Positions 25,920 to 35,000 of a DNA stretch of 64,000 nucleotides are shown here, piece by piece (position 1 is the first letter of the stretch; every line of letters starts with the position of its first letter). The notes under the pieces were generated by a model. It was not told the DNA's origin. It was given only the letters and a program-made list of their open reading frames with translations, and ran no database searches. The DNA lies in contig NZ_LXFU01000053.1 in the NCBI RefSeq assembly GCF_001657485.1, forward strand, positions 1 to 64,000. The letters run 5' to 3'. Source of the DNA: Rhizobium sp. WYCCWR10014 (GTDB lineage Bacteria; Pseudomonadota; Alphaproteobacteria; Rhizobiales; Rhizobiaceae). The position numbers were made by a program, and so were the translations under genes.

Positions 25920-27371
25920 GTGTTTTCGGCAAAGCTGATGATCAACAACGAGGCGATGGATGCTTCCGAAGGGGCCACCTTCGAACGCATCGATCCGTTG
26001 ACCGGTGATGTCGCAACGATCGCCTCGGCAGGATCCGTTGCCGACATGACAAGGGCAGCCAATGCGGCCGCGGCCGCTTTTCCGGACTGGTCGCAAACCG
26101 GTCCGGGCGAACGGCGCAGGCTCCTGAATGCCGCGGCCGATATCCTGGACGCGCGCACGCCCGAACTGATCGCCGCCATGACCGGAGAAACCGGCGCCAC
26201 CGCGCAATGGGCGGGGATCAATTGCGGGCTCGGCGCGGATATTCTCCGCGAAGCTGCGGCGATGACCACGCAAATCTCAGGCGAGCTCATTCCGTCAGGT
26301 ATTCCGGGAAGCCTTGCCATGGCGGTCCGCCAGCCGGCAGGCGTCTGCGTCGGCATTGCCCCCTGGAACGCGCCCATCATCCTCGGCACACGCGCCGTTG
26401 CCATGCCGCTTGCCTGCGGCAATACGGTCATCCTCAAGGCCTCCGAACTCTGCCCGAAAACCCATGGCCTGATCGGCGACATCCTGCGTGACGCCGGTTT
26501 CCCGCGCGGCGTCGTCAATGTCGTTTCCAATGCGCCGAGCGATGCCGCCGCCGTCGTCGACGCATTGATCGCCCATCCGGCCGTCCGCCGCATCAACTTC
26601 ACCGGCTCCACCCGTGTCGGCAGGATCATCGCCGAATCCGCGGCAAGGCATCTCAAGCGCTGCCTGCTCGAACTCGGCGGCAAGGCGCCGTTCATCGTCC
26701 TTGCCGACGCCGATATCGACGAGGCCGTGCGTGCCGCCGCCTTCGGCGCCTTCATGAATCAGGGCCAGATCTGCATGTCGACCGAACGGATCATCCTCAT
26801 GGACGAGATTGCCGACGGCTTCGTCGGCAAATTCCGGACGAAGGCCGCAACCCTCGTCGCCGGCAATCCCAAAGACGGCAACACGCCGCTCGGTACGCTG
26901 ATCAACACTGAGGCCACCAGGCGCGTCCGCTCGCTCGTCGACGACGCCCTGCAGAAGGGCGCGGTCCTCGTCTGCGGCGGCCAGGCCAACGGCACGCTGA
27001 TGGACGCAACCGTCATCGATCACGTGACGCCTGCCATGCGCATCTACCGCGAGGAGAGCTTTGGACCGGTCGCGGCGATCATCCGGGTCGGCAGCATCGA
27101 CGAGGCTGTGACGGTTGCCAACGACAACGAATATGGGCTGTCGGCGGCCGTTTTCAGCGCCGACGTCAATGCCGCACTTGCCGTTGCCATGCGGCTCGAA
27201 TCCGGCATCTGCCACATCAACGAAGCCACAGTTTCCGACGAGCCGCAAATGCCGTTCGGCGGCGTCAAATCGAGCGGCTACGGCCGCTTCGGCGGCAAGG
27301 CCGCGATCGATGAATTCACCGAGCTCAGATGGATCACCATGGCCTCGGGAAAACGGCACTACCCGATCTGA
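25920..27371 (+). CDS. Aldehyde dehydrogenase (salicylaldehyde/vanillin dehydrogenase type), first copy
   Basis: 483 residues from a GTG at 25920 with GGGTGGA before it. This start aligns with the start of the paralogue at 33034; an ATG at 25887 is the alternative. NAD-binding GSTRVG, the catalytic LELGGKAPF glutamate and the GQICMS cysteine are all present, so it should oxidise an aldehyde to an acid with NAD(P)+. The sequence resembles the subfamily acting on benzaldehyde, salicylaldehyde and vanillin. It is the first gene of the operon that continues with a Liv-type transporter, SDR and second ALDH. Confidence 0.82.
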   Translation: MFSAKLMINNEAMDASEGATFERIDPLTGDVATIASAGSVADMTRAANAAAAAFPDWSQTGPGERRRLLNAAADILDARTPELIAAMTGETGATAQWAGINCGLGADILREAAAMTTQISGELIPSGIPGSLAMAVRQPAGVCVGIAPWNAPIILGTRAVAMPLACGNTVILKASELCPKTHGLIGDILRDAGFPRGVVNVVSNAPSDAAAVVDALIAHPAVRRINFTGSTRVGRIIAESAARHLKRCLLELGGKAPFIVLADADIDEAVRAAAFGAFMNQGQICMSTERIILMDEIADGFVGKFRTKAATLVAGNPKDGNTPLGTLINTEATRRVRSLVDDALQKGAVLVCGGQANGTLMDATVIDHVTPAMRIYREESFGPVAAIIRVGSIDEAVTVANDNEYGLSAAVFSADVNAALAVAMRLESGICHINEATVSDEPQMPFGGVKSSGYGRFGGKAAIDEFTELRWITMASGKRHYPI

Positions 27372-27440
27372 ATTGAGATCGGTCGGGATGAACACTGGGA
27401 ACGGGCTGGGAGGCCCGCATCAAGAGGGAGGAATGAATTC

Positions 27441-28760
27441 ATGAACGGCATTTTCCGCAACGGAAAATTCAATGCGGCATCGCTGAGCCGCCGCTCTTTC
27501 ATCGCATCGACCGTGGCGGGCGGGGCGGCGCTGGCGCTTTCCGGCCGCACGGCCTTTGCTCAAAGCAGCGACACGCTGAAGGTCGGCTTCATCAGCCCGC
27601 GAACCGGCCCTCTCGGCGGCTTTGGCGAGACGGACGGCTATGTGCTGGAACTGGCGCGCAAGGCGCTGGCGAACGGCCTGCAGGCGGGCGGCAAGACCTG
27701 GAAGGTTGAGATCCTCGACCAGGACACCCAGTCCGATCCCTCGCGCGCCGGCCAGCTGGCGAAGGACCTGATCAACAACCAGGCGATCGACCTGATGCTC
27801 GCCGTCTCGACACCCGAAACCATCAATCCGGTGGCCGATGCCTGCGAAGCATCAGGCATTCCCTGCCTCTCGACGGTCATGCCCTGGGAAGCCTGGTATT
27901 TCGGCCGCGGCGCCAAGCCGGGCGCGCCGTCGCCCTTCAAGTGGACCTATCATTTCGGCTTCGGCGTCGAAGAGTTCCACAAGGCCTATGTTTCGCAGTG
28001 GAACCTGATCGAGACCAACAAGAAGGTCGGCGTCATGTATCCCAACGACGCCGACGGCAATGCGATCCGCACCCATCTGGCGCCGGCGCTTGCCAAGGCA
28101 GGCTTCACCATCGTCGATCCCGGAGCCTATGAAACCGGAACCACCGACTTTACCGCGCAGATCGCTCTCTTCAGGCAGGAAGGCGTGGAGATCTTCAATT
28201 CGTTCCCGATACCGCCTGACTTCGCCGCCTTCTGGCGTCAGGCCGCACAGCAGGGCCTTACCCAGCAAATCAAGATCTGCCAGATCGCCAAGACGGGCTT
28301 GTTTCCCTCCGACATCGAGGCGCTCGGCGACCTCGGCCTGAACATCGGCAGCGCCGCCTACTGGCATAAGGCTTTCCCTTACAAGTCGACGCTGACGGGT
28401 GTCTCCGGCACCGAACTCGCCGACGGCTATGAAACGGCCAGTGGCAAGCAGTGGACGCAGCAGCTCGGCGCCAGTCTTGCGCTTCTCGACGCCGGCTTCG
28501 ATGCACTGAAGGCGAGCACGGACGTCAAGAGCAAGGAGGCCGTCGCCAAGGCGATCAGCACGCTGAAGACCACCACGATCGCCGGCAAGGTCGATTTCAC
28601 CAGCGGTCCCGTCGCCAACGTCTCGCCCGGGCCGATCATCGGCACGCAATGGGTGAAGGCGCCGGAGGGCTCGAAATTCGCGCTCGACTACGTCGTCACC
28701 GAAAACGCCACCGACCCCAATGTCCCGGTCGGCTCCAAGCTCACCGCTTACAATGGATAA
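27441..28760 (+). CDS. Liv-type ABC transporter substrate-binding protein, Tat-exported
   Basis: 439 residues. The N-terminus carries a twin-arginine signal (LSRRSFIAS, then a hydrophobic stretch and a cleavage region near TAFAQ). The mature protein is a periplasmic-binding fold of the leucine/isoleucine/valine family: VGFISPRTGPLGGFGETD, and GVMYPNDADGNAIR in the hinge region. GGAGG stands before the ATG. Given the aldehyde and alcohol dehydrogenases around it, its ligand may be an aromatic acid or alcohol and not an amino acid. It overlaps the next gene by 8 bp. Confidence 0.85.
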   Translation: MNGIFRNGKFNAASLSRRSFIASTVAGGAALALSGRTAFAQSSDTLKVGFISPRTGPLGGFGETDGYVLELARKALANGLQAGGKTWKVEILDQDTQSDPSRAGQLAKDLINNQAIDLMLAVSTPETINPVADACEASGIPCLSTVMPWEAWYFGRGAKPGAPSPFKWTYHFGFGVEEFHKAYVSQWNLIETNKKVGVMYPNDADGNAIRTHLAPALAKAGFTIVDPGAYETGTTDFTAQIALFRQEGVEIFNSFPIPPDFAAFWRQAAQQGLTQQIKICQIAKTGLFPSDIEALGDLGLNIGSAAYWHKAFPYKSTLTGVSGTELADGYETASGKQWTQQLGASLALLDAGFDALKASTDVKSKEAVAKAISTLKTTTIAGKVDFTSGPVANVSPGPIIGTQWVKAPEGSKFALDYVVTENATDPNVPVGSKLTAYNG

Positions 28761-29520
28761 CCAGGTGCAGCGACAGGAAGCACAAAGGCGGCCGGGGGGA
28801 GCCTTTCTCTCGGCCAAGGGGATCCACAAGCGGTTCGGCGCGCTCGTGGTGCTGGAGAACCTGGATTTTTCGATGGGTGATGGCGAGGCGGTCGGCATCG
28901 TCGGGCCGAACGGCGCGGGAAAGACGACCCTGCTCAGCGTGCTCGCCGGCGCCTTCCCGCCAAGTGAGGGAAGCATTACCTTCGACGGCGCCGACGTGAC
29001 GAACCGGACGGCGGCGGAACGCTGCCGCTCCGGGCTCGTCCGGACCCATCAGATTCCCAAGCCTTTCAGCGGCATGACGACCTTCGAAAATGTCTTCGTC
29101 GCCGCATCGCACGGCAGTGCCGCAAGCCGCGACGAGGCCTATGAGCGTGTGGTGGATTCACTTTCCCTTTGCGGCATGCTCGGGGTGGCCAACCGCCCTG
29201 CCGACACGCTCGGCCTGCTCGATCGAAAACGCCTGGAGCTTGCCCGTGCGCTCGCCACGCAGCCGAGGCTATTGCTGCTCGACGAGATCGGCGGCGGCCT
29301 GACCGATGGCGAGGCGAGCGAGCTCGTCGAAACCATCCTCGAATTGCGCCGCCGCGGCATCGGCATCGTCTGGATCGAACATATCGTTCACATCCTCCTG
29401 CAGGTGGCGGAGCGACTGATCTGCATGGATGCCGGCAGGATCATCGCCGACGGCGAACCGAAGATGGTCATGAGCAATGCGGAGGTGGTCAAGGCCTATC
29501 TCGGAGGGACACCCGCATGA
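28753..29520 (+). CDS. Liv-type ABC transporter ATP-binding protein (LivG-like)
   Basis: 255 residues from the ATG at 28753, which overlaps the previous stop codon region. Walker A is GPNGAGKTT and Walker B is LLLLDEIGGGL. The signature region is unusual: the expected LSYGxQR-like motif reads LGLLDRKRLELAR, a change seen in some LivG members. The C-terminal IEHIVHILLQVAERL segment is typical. It energises uptake with the LivF-like partner. Confidence 0.85.
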   Translation: MDNQVQRQEAQRRPGGAFLSAKGIHKRFGALVVLENLDFSMGDGEAVGIVGPNGAGKTTLLSVLAGAFPPSEGSITFDGADVTNRTAAERCRSGLVRTHQIPKPFSGMTTFENVFVAASHGSAASRDEAYERVVDSLSLCGMLGVANRPADTLGLLDRKRLELARALATQPRLLLLDEIGGGLTDGEASELVETILELRRRGIGIVWIEHIVHILLQVAERLICMDAGRIIADGEPKMVMSNAEVVKAYLGGTPA

Positions 29521-30245
29521 GCCTTCTCTCCATCCGCGACCTCGACGTTCGCCACGGCCTGCTCCAGGCGGTGCGCGGCGTCAGCTTCGATCTTGCCAAG
29601 GGCGAGGTGCTGGCGCTGGTCGGCGCAAACGGCGCGGGCAAGACGACGCTGCTCAGATCGATCGCCGGCGCCCACCTTCCATCCTCCGGCCGCGTTTTTC
29701 TTAACGACGAAGATCTGGCCGCCGTCCCGTCCCATAAGCGGATCGCTAAGGGCATCGCTCTGGTGCCGGAAGGCCGGCGCCTGTTTTCACAGATGACGGT
29801 GGAAGAGAACCTGCTTCTCGGAAAGACCTCCGGACGCAAGGGCGATTGGGACATCGATCGCGTCCTCGACGCCTTTCCGAACCTGAAACCCCGCCGTCAC
29901 GCCAGAACAGGTCACCTCTCGGGCGGGGAACAGCAGGCGACCGCCATCGGCCGGGCGCTGATGAGCAATCCCGATATTCTTCTCCTGGACGAGGTCTCGC
30001 TCGGGCTTTCGCCTCTGGTCGTCGATCGCGTCTATGCCCAGTTGCAGGCGCTGCTCACGTCGGGAACGACCATCGCGCTCGTCGAGCAGGACCTCGGCCG
30101 CGCCATGAGCGTCGCAAGCCGGGTCATCTGCATGCTGGAAGGACGCATCGTCCTCGACAGGCCGGCGGCGGCCGTCACGCGCGAGCACGTCACCCAGGCC
30201 TATTTCGGATTACACCGGGCAGCCGGCGAAAGGAGCGCATCGTGA
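29517..30245 (+). CDS. Liv-type ABC transporter ATP-binding protein (LivF-like)
   Basis: 242 residues, starting in an ATGA overlap with the previous gene. Walker A is GANGAGKTT, the signature is LSGGEQQATAIGRAL, and Walker B is ILLLDEVSLGL. PEGRRLFSQMTVEENL is typical of LivF. It pairs with the LivG-like subunit. Confidence 0.88.
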   Translation: MSLLSIRDLDVRHGLLQAVRGVSFDLAKGEVLALVGANGAGKTTLLRSIAGAHLPSSGRVFLNDEDLAAVPSHKRIAKGIALVPEGRRLFSQMTVEENLLLGKTSGRKGDWDIDRVLDAFPNLKPRRHARTGHLSGGEQQATAIGRALMSNPDILLLDEVSLGLSPLVVDRVYAQLQALLTSGTTIALVEQDLGRAMSVASRVICMLEGRIVLDRPAAAVTREHVTQAYFGLHRAAGERSAS

Positions 30246-31150
30246 TCAACACCCTGCTCCAGGGCATTCTGCTCGGCGGCTACTACGCCGTTATCGCGTG
30301 CGGCCTGTCGTTCATGTTCTCGGTCATGCGGATCATCAATCTCGCGCATGGCAGCCTGGCGGTCGCAGCCGCTTATGGACTGTGGGTGCTCGCCGCCAAA
30401 TTCGGCATTTCGCCATTTGTCGGCCTGCTGATCGTGCTGCCAGTCATGGCCGCCGTCGGCTGGCTGCTGCAGCGCTTCATTCTGGAACGCAGCGCCCGCG
30501 GCGGCACGCTGCTGCCGATCCTGACGACCTTCGGCCTGTCGATCGTCATCGATAACCTGCTGTTCGAGCAGTTCGGCGCCGACACCCGCTCGCTTGCGCC
30601 GTTCATCGGCAACCTGTCCTATGCATCATGGCAACTGCCGGGCCACATCTTCGTCGGCAAGCTTGCCGTCCTGATGATGGTGACGGCAGTCCTCATTCTC
30701 GGCTCCCTGCAGTTCTTCCTGAGCCGCTTTGCGCTTGGGCGCGCGATCCGCGCCACGGCGGAAGATCCCGATACGGCCGGGCTGGTCGGCATCGACGCCC
30801 GCAGGGTCAACGCCGTCGCCACCGCGATCACCATGGTCACGGTCGGCATCGCCGGTGCCTTTCTCGGGATGCGGGCGACCTTCAGCCCCTATGCCGGCGG
30901 CCCACAGCTTCTCTTCGCCTTCGAGGCGGCCGTCATTGGAGGAGCGGGATCACTATGGGGGACGCTTGCCGGCGGCATCGTTCTCGGTCTTGCCCAATCG
31001 CTCGGCGCGCAATTGCATCCGCAAGGCTTCCTGATCGGCGGCCATGCCGTGTTCCTGCTGGTGCTTTTCGTCAGGCTGTCCCGGTTCGGCATGCCGGCTC
31101 TCGACAAAATTGGCGCCTCCCTGCGCACTCGTCTCCGGAGCCCGACATGA
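30242..31150 (+). CDS. Liv-type ABC transporter permease (LivH-like)
   Basis: 302 residues from a GTG start in a GTGA overlap with the LivF-like gene. About eight membrane segments are visible, with the family motif ATAEDPDTAGLVGID near 178-192 and GGAGSLWGTLAGG near 237. It forms half of the inner-membrane channel. Confidence 0.88.
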   Translation: MINTLLQGILLGGYYAVIACGLSFMFSVMRIINLAHGSLAVAAAYGLWVLAAKFGISPFVGLLIVLPVMAAVGWLLQRFILERSARGGTLLPILTTFGLSIVIDNLLFEQFGADTRSLAPFIGNLSYASWQLPGHIFVGKLAVLMMVTAVLILGSLQFFLSRFALGRAIRATAEDPDTAGLVGIDARRVNAVATAITMVTVGIAGAFLGMRATFSPYAGGPQLLFAFEAAVIGGAGSLWGTLAGGIVLGLAQSLGAQLHPQGFLIGGHAVFLLVLFVRLSRFGMPALDKIGASLRTRLRSPT

Positions 31151-32184
31151 GCCCCAACGCGACCCTTGCCTCGACCGGAATATCGATAGAGCGCTGGACG
31201 AAATCGTCGCGGGTAGCGCTTGGCTGCATGGCCGCGGTGCTCGCCCTGCTGATGTTTGCCCCTACTGTTCTCGGCGCCGGGGCGATCGACCGGCTGACGG
31301 CCCTGTTCATCTACGTGATCCTTGCCGCCATGTGGAATGCGCTTGCTGGTTTCGGTGGGCTGGTTTCGGTCGGTCAGCAGGTGTTCTTCGGCCTCGGCGC
31401 TTATTTCACCATCCGGCTTGCGGATGCGGGGCTCAATCCCTTCGTCGCGCTGTTTGCCGCGGCGATCGTGACCGGCGCGCTGTCGATCCCGCTTTCGCTA
31501 TTCATGCTGCGCCTGAAGGGTGGCGAATTCGCGATCGGCATGTGGGTCGTCGCCACACTCGCCCATCTGCTCGTCAACCTCGACGGGCTGATCCAGGGGG
31601 AAACGGGAACCTCGCTGATCTCACTCAACGTCTATGACGGCGGCACGCGGAGGGCAGTGATCTACTGGCTGGCCTTGATAACCATGACCGCCCTGCTCGG
31701 CGCTCTCTTCATCCTGATGCGCAGCCGCGCCGGGGCGGCCATGCAGGCGATCCGCGACAATGAGGAGGCGGCAACCTCGCTCGGCGTGCGCGTAATCGCC
31801 ACCAAGAGGCTGCTCTTCGTGCTCGCCGCCTTCGGCATCGCGGTCGCCGGAGGCCTGTGGCTGGCGACCGCCACGACCTTCCAGCCGAAGACCTATTTCA
31901 GCGTCCAATGGACGGCCTACATGATCTTCATGGTGCTGGTCGGCGGGATCGGCAAGTTCGAAGGCGCGATCCTCGGCGCCATCCTGTTCTTCGTGATCGA
32001 GACCTTCTTCGGCGCAGCCGGCGTCTGGTACCTGATCGGCCTCGGCGCCACCGCCGTGATCTTCTCGCTCTACCTGCCGCGCGGCCTTTGGGGCGAAATC
32101 GAGCGCCGCTTCGATTTTCAACTTCTGCCCGTCGGCTATCGGCTGAAATTGCCCGGTCCGCATAAAATCAAATGGGAAGAATGA
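31147..32184 (+). CDS. Liv-type ABC transporter permease (LivM-like)
   Basis: 345 residues from an ATGA overlap with the LivH-like gene. Multiple membrane segments, GFGGLVSVGQQVFFGLGAY near 68-86, and the coupling segment QAIRDNEEAATSLGV are typical of LivM. It completes the transporter. The spacing of all five transporter genes (overlaps of 4 to 8 bp) shows a single coupled operon. Confidence 0.88.
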   Translation: MSPNATLASTGISIERWTKSSRVALGCMAAVLALLMFAPTVLGAGAIDRLTALFIYVILAAMWNALAGFGGLVSVGQQVFFGLGAYFTIRLADAGLNPFVALFAAAIVTGALSIPLSLFMLRLKGGEFAIGMWVVATLAHLLVNLDGLIQGETGTSLISLNVYDGGTRRAVIYWLALITMTALLGALFILMRSRAGAAMQAIRDNEEAATSLGVRVIATKRLLFVLAAFGIAVAGGLWLATATTFQPKTYFSVQWTAYMIFMVLVGGIGKFEGAILGAILFFVIETFFGAAGVWYLIGLGATAVIFSLYLPRGLWGEIERRFDFQLLPVGYRLKLPGPHKIKWEE

Positions 32185-32224
32185 GCCGGCTTAATTCCGG
32201 ACCCTCCTGTGAAAGGTGACGTTC

Positions 32225-33010
32225 ATGCTTTTTGGTAAAACAATTTTGGTGACCGGCGTCGCTTCCGGCATCGGCGCCCGCACGGCGGAACTGGCCGGCC
32301 AGATGGGCGCCGAGGTCATCGGCGTCGATGTGCGCGAGCCTGCCAATGGAGGTGCCGCCTTCATCAAGGGTGATCTGTCCACCGCATCAGGCGTTGCCGA
32401 CATCGTCGCGCAGCTTCCGGTGCGCCTCGACGCGCTCGCCAATGTCGCCGGCCTTTCCGGCAGCACCGGCGTCGTCTCGACGCTCGCCGTCAATTTCTAC
32501 GGCCTTCGCGCCCTATCCGAAGCCGTGGCGCCCCGCCTGCGCGAAGGCGGTGCCATCGTCAACGTCGCCTCGATCGCCGGCTACGGCTGGCGCTCCAATC
32601 TCGATCGGGCAAAATCCTTGACCGCCATCGAGGGCTTTCCCGAGGTAGCGGCGGTCGTCGCCGAACACGGCCTCAAGGACGAGGAAAGCTACCCGCTCTC
32701 GAAGGAACTGCTGCTGCTTTGGACCATGCGGGCCGCCCATCAGCCGCTGTTCAAAAACCGTGGCATCCGCGTCAATGCCGTCAGCCCCGGGCCGGTGGAA
32801 ACGCCGATCCTCAAGCAGTTCCGCGCCGTGCTCGGCGACGCCAGGGTCGATAGCGACATCACCCGCGTCGGCCGCGCCGGCACCTCCGCCGATATCGCCC
32901 CCGCCGTGCTCTTCCTCTGCTGGGATGGCGCACGCTGGATCAACGGCGCCAATCTTGCCGTCGACGGCGGCCTCGAAGCTTCCATCAACGCCGAAGTCCT
33001 CGGCTTCTAG
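32225..33010 (+). CDS. Short-chain dehydrogenase (coniferyl-alcohol/3-alpha-hydroxysteroid dehydrogenase-like)
   Basis: 261 residues from the ATG at 32225, with AAAGGTGA upstream; a GTG at 32216 is less likely. It has the cofactor motif TGVASGIG at 10-17, NVAG near 73, and the catalytic Y156-x3-K160 in YPLSK. The insert between strands and the overall pattern match the coniferyl-alcohol dehydrogenase/3-alpha-HSD group. It would oxidise an alcohol to the aldehyde used by the flanking aldehyde dehydrogenases. It lies between livM and the second ALDH on one transcript. Confidence 0.78.
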   Translation: MLFGKTILVTGVASGIGARTAELAGQMGAEVIGVDVREPANGGAAFIKGDLSTASGVADIVAQLPVRLDALANVAGLSGSTGVVSTLAVNFYGLRALSEAVAPRLREGGAIVNVASIAGYGWRSNLDRAKSLTAIEGFPEVAAVVAEHGLKDEESYPLSKELLLLWTMRAAHQPLFKNRGIRVNAVSPGPVETPILKQFRAVLGDARVDSDITRVGRAGTSADIAPAVLFLCWDGARWINGANLAVDGGLEASINAEVLGF

Positions 33011-33033
33011 TTCTTGTCCCAAGGAGACCTCCG

Positions 33034-34479
33034 ATGAATATTTCCCTGCTCATCAACGGCGCCGACCGCGCGGCCTCCGGCGGCCGCACCTACGATCGCA
33101 TCGATCCCTTCACCGAAAAGCTCGCAAGCCGCGCCGCCGCCGCAAGCCTTGACGACGTTGCCGCGGCCGTCGATGCCGCCAGCGCAGCCTTCGGCGCCTG
33201 GTCGAAGAGCGGCCCCGGCCAGCGCCGCGCGATCCTGATGAAGGCTGCCGATATCATGGATTCCAAAGTCGACGAGTTTACCCGGCTGATGATCGAGGAG
33301 ACCGGCGCAACCGCGCCCTGGGCCGGCTTCAATGTCATGCTCGCCGCCAACATCCTGCGCGAGGCCGGCGCCATGACGACGCAGATATCAGGCGAAATCA
33401 TCCCTTCCGACAAACCCGGCACGCTCGCCATGGGCGTTCGCCAGGCCGCCGGCGTCTGCCTGGCAATTGCCCCCTGGAACGCGCCCGTCATCCTCGCCAC
33501 CCGCGCCATCGCCATGCCGATTGCCTGCGGCAACACCGTCGTCCTCAAGGCCTCGGAACAATGCCCCGGCACGCATAGGCTGATCGCCACCGCGCTGACC
33601 GAAGCCGGCCTACCCGCTGGTGTCGTCAATGTCATCACCAACGCGCCGGAGGATGCGCCTGAGATCGTTGCGGCGCTGATTGCCCATCCGGCCGTCAAGC
33701 GCGTGAACTTCACCGGGTCGACCAAGGTCGGCAAGATCATCGCCGAGACCTGCGGCAAACATCTGAAGCCCGCCCTTCTTGAGCTCGGCGGCAAGGCACC
33801 GCTGGTCATCCTCGACGACGCCGATATCGACGGTGCCGTCAATGCCGCCATTTTCGGCGCCTTCATGAACCAGGGCCAGATCTGCATGTCGACGGAACGC
33901 ATCATCGTCGACGAGACGATCGCCGATCAGTTCGTCGCCAAACTGGCCGCCCGCGCCAGCCAGCTGCCGGCCGGCGATCCGCGTGGCCACGTCGTTCTCG
34001 GCTCGCTGATCAGCCTCGACGCAGCGAAGAAAATGGAAGAGCTGATTGCCGATGCGACGGCCAAGGGGGCAAAGCTCGTGGCCGGTGGCAAGCGCTCGGG
34101 AACCGTAGTCGAGGCGACGCTGCTCGATCACGTCACGCCCGGGATGCGCGTCTATGCGGAAGAATCCTTCGGCCCGGTCAAGCCGATCATTCGCGTCTCC
34201 GGCGAGGAAGAAGCCATCCGCATCGCCAACGACAGCGAATACGGCCTGTCATCCGCCGTCTTCAGCCGGAATGTCCAGCGGGCAATGGCGGTTGCGGCAC
34301 AAATCGAATCCGGCATCTGCCACATCAATGGCCCGACCGTGCACGATGAGGCGCAAATGCCCTTCGGCGGCGTCAAGGGCAGCGGCTATGGCCGCTTCGG
34401 CGGCAAGGCGGCAATCGCCGAATTCACCGACCTGCGCTGGCTCACGGTCGAGGATTCCGCCCAGCACTATCCCTTCTGA
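33034..34479 (+). CDS. Aldehyde dehydrogenase (salicylaldehyde/vanillin dehydrogenase type), second copy
   Basis: 481 residues with AAGGAGA 7 bases before the ATG. The catalytic glutamate is E250 (LELGG) and the nucleophile C284 (GQICMS), with GSTKVG for NAD. It is a close paralogue of the first ALDH of the operon, sharing long stretches such as the NQGQICMSTERII region and the C-terminal FGGKAAI segment. Two paralogues in one operon suggest two related aldehydes or a duplication with divided roles. It is the last gene before a hairpin. Confidence 0.85.
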   Translation: MNISLLINGADRAASGGRTYDRIDPFTEKLASRAAAASLDDVAAAVDAASAAFGAWSKSGPGQRRAILMKAADIMDSKVDEFTRLMIEETGATAPWAGFNVMLAANILREAGAMTTQISGEIIPSDKPGTLAMGVRQAAGVCLAIAPWNAPVILATRAIAMPIACGNTVVLKASEQCPGTHRLIATALTEAGLPAGVVNVITNAPEDAPEIVAALIAHPAVKRVNFTGSTKVGKIIAETCGKHLKPALLELGGKAPLVILDDADIDGAVNAAIFGAFMNQGQICMSTERIIVDETIADQFVAKLAARASQLPAGDPRGHVVLGSLISLDAAKKMEELIADATAKGAKLVAGGKRSGTVVEATLLDHVTPGMRVYAEESFGPVKPIIRVSGEEEAIRIANDSEYGLSSAVFSRNVQRAMAVAAQIESGICHINGPTVHDEAQMPFGGVKGSGYGRFGGKAAIAEFTDLRWLTVEDSAQHYPF

Positions 34480-34526
34480 GCGGCGGGCAAATTCCGCTAC
34501 GGATGGCAATCAGCTCCCGAGGCTTC

Positions 34527-34561
34527 ATCGCGCCATGACGGCTTCACGTTTGTGGCGCGAT
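34527..34561 (+). terminator. Hairpin downstream of the aldehyde/ABC operon
   Basis: ATCGCGCCA (34527-34535) pairs with TGGCGCGAT (34553-34561), a 9-bp stem with a 17-base loop. No T-tract follows, so it may be a weak or Rho-assisted end, or a stabiliser, for the operon ending at 34479. Confidence 0.35.
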
Positions 34562-34670
34562 CAGACTTAGACCGGCGACATGCGCCGATGCCCCGCGTCG
34601 ACCTTTCAGATCGAGAAACCGTCCAGGGCGTCAGCAAGCTTCAGCCAAAGATCATGGGGAGGCGAGGGAA

Positions 34671-34925
34671 TTAATATCCGAAGGCGGCGAGGTCATCGGC
34701 ATTCAATTCCGGCACATTGGTCAGCATCTGGCGGAGGAAGCCCTCGAAGAGAGCCGGGGTGCACAGCCAGTAGTTCCTGTTTGCATAGCACCCCACGCCA
34801 TATTGCATCCAGAACTCTCGCAAGCTCTCCGGAACGCGCCCAACGGCACTTTCCGCTTCAGCCTCGGAAATCCGTCTTGCCTCATTGGGTTTGCCTCGCG
34901 CTTCAAGAAACGCTGCTGCGGTCAT
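34671..34925 (-). CDS. GAD-like domain protein, apparently truncated
   Basis: 84 residues with the N-terminal pattern of GAD-like proteins (VPESLREFWMQYGVGCYANRNYWLC). Full-length members usually continue into a DUF1851-type domain, but here the frame stops right after DDLAAFGY. Downstream on the same strand an unrelated open tail follows, so the 3' part was probably lost by recombination. GAD-like/DUF1851 proteins often act as immunity proteins beside secreted toxins. It is 75 bp after the propeller-like gene on the same strand. Function is uncertain. Confidence 0.5.
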   Translation of the reverse strand: MTAAAFLEARGKPNEARRISEAEAESAVGRVPESLREFWMQYGVGCYANRNYWLCTPALFEGFLRQMLTNVPELNADDLAAFGY

Positions 34926-35000
34926 TGGTATTTCCTTAGATCGCGATCTTTCGGACGCTCGAGTCGCTCTTTAAGCTCCCACCAAAGACGTAATCCCCTT

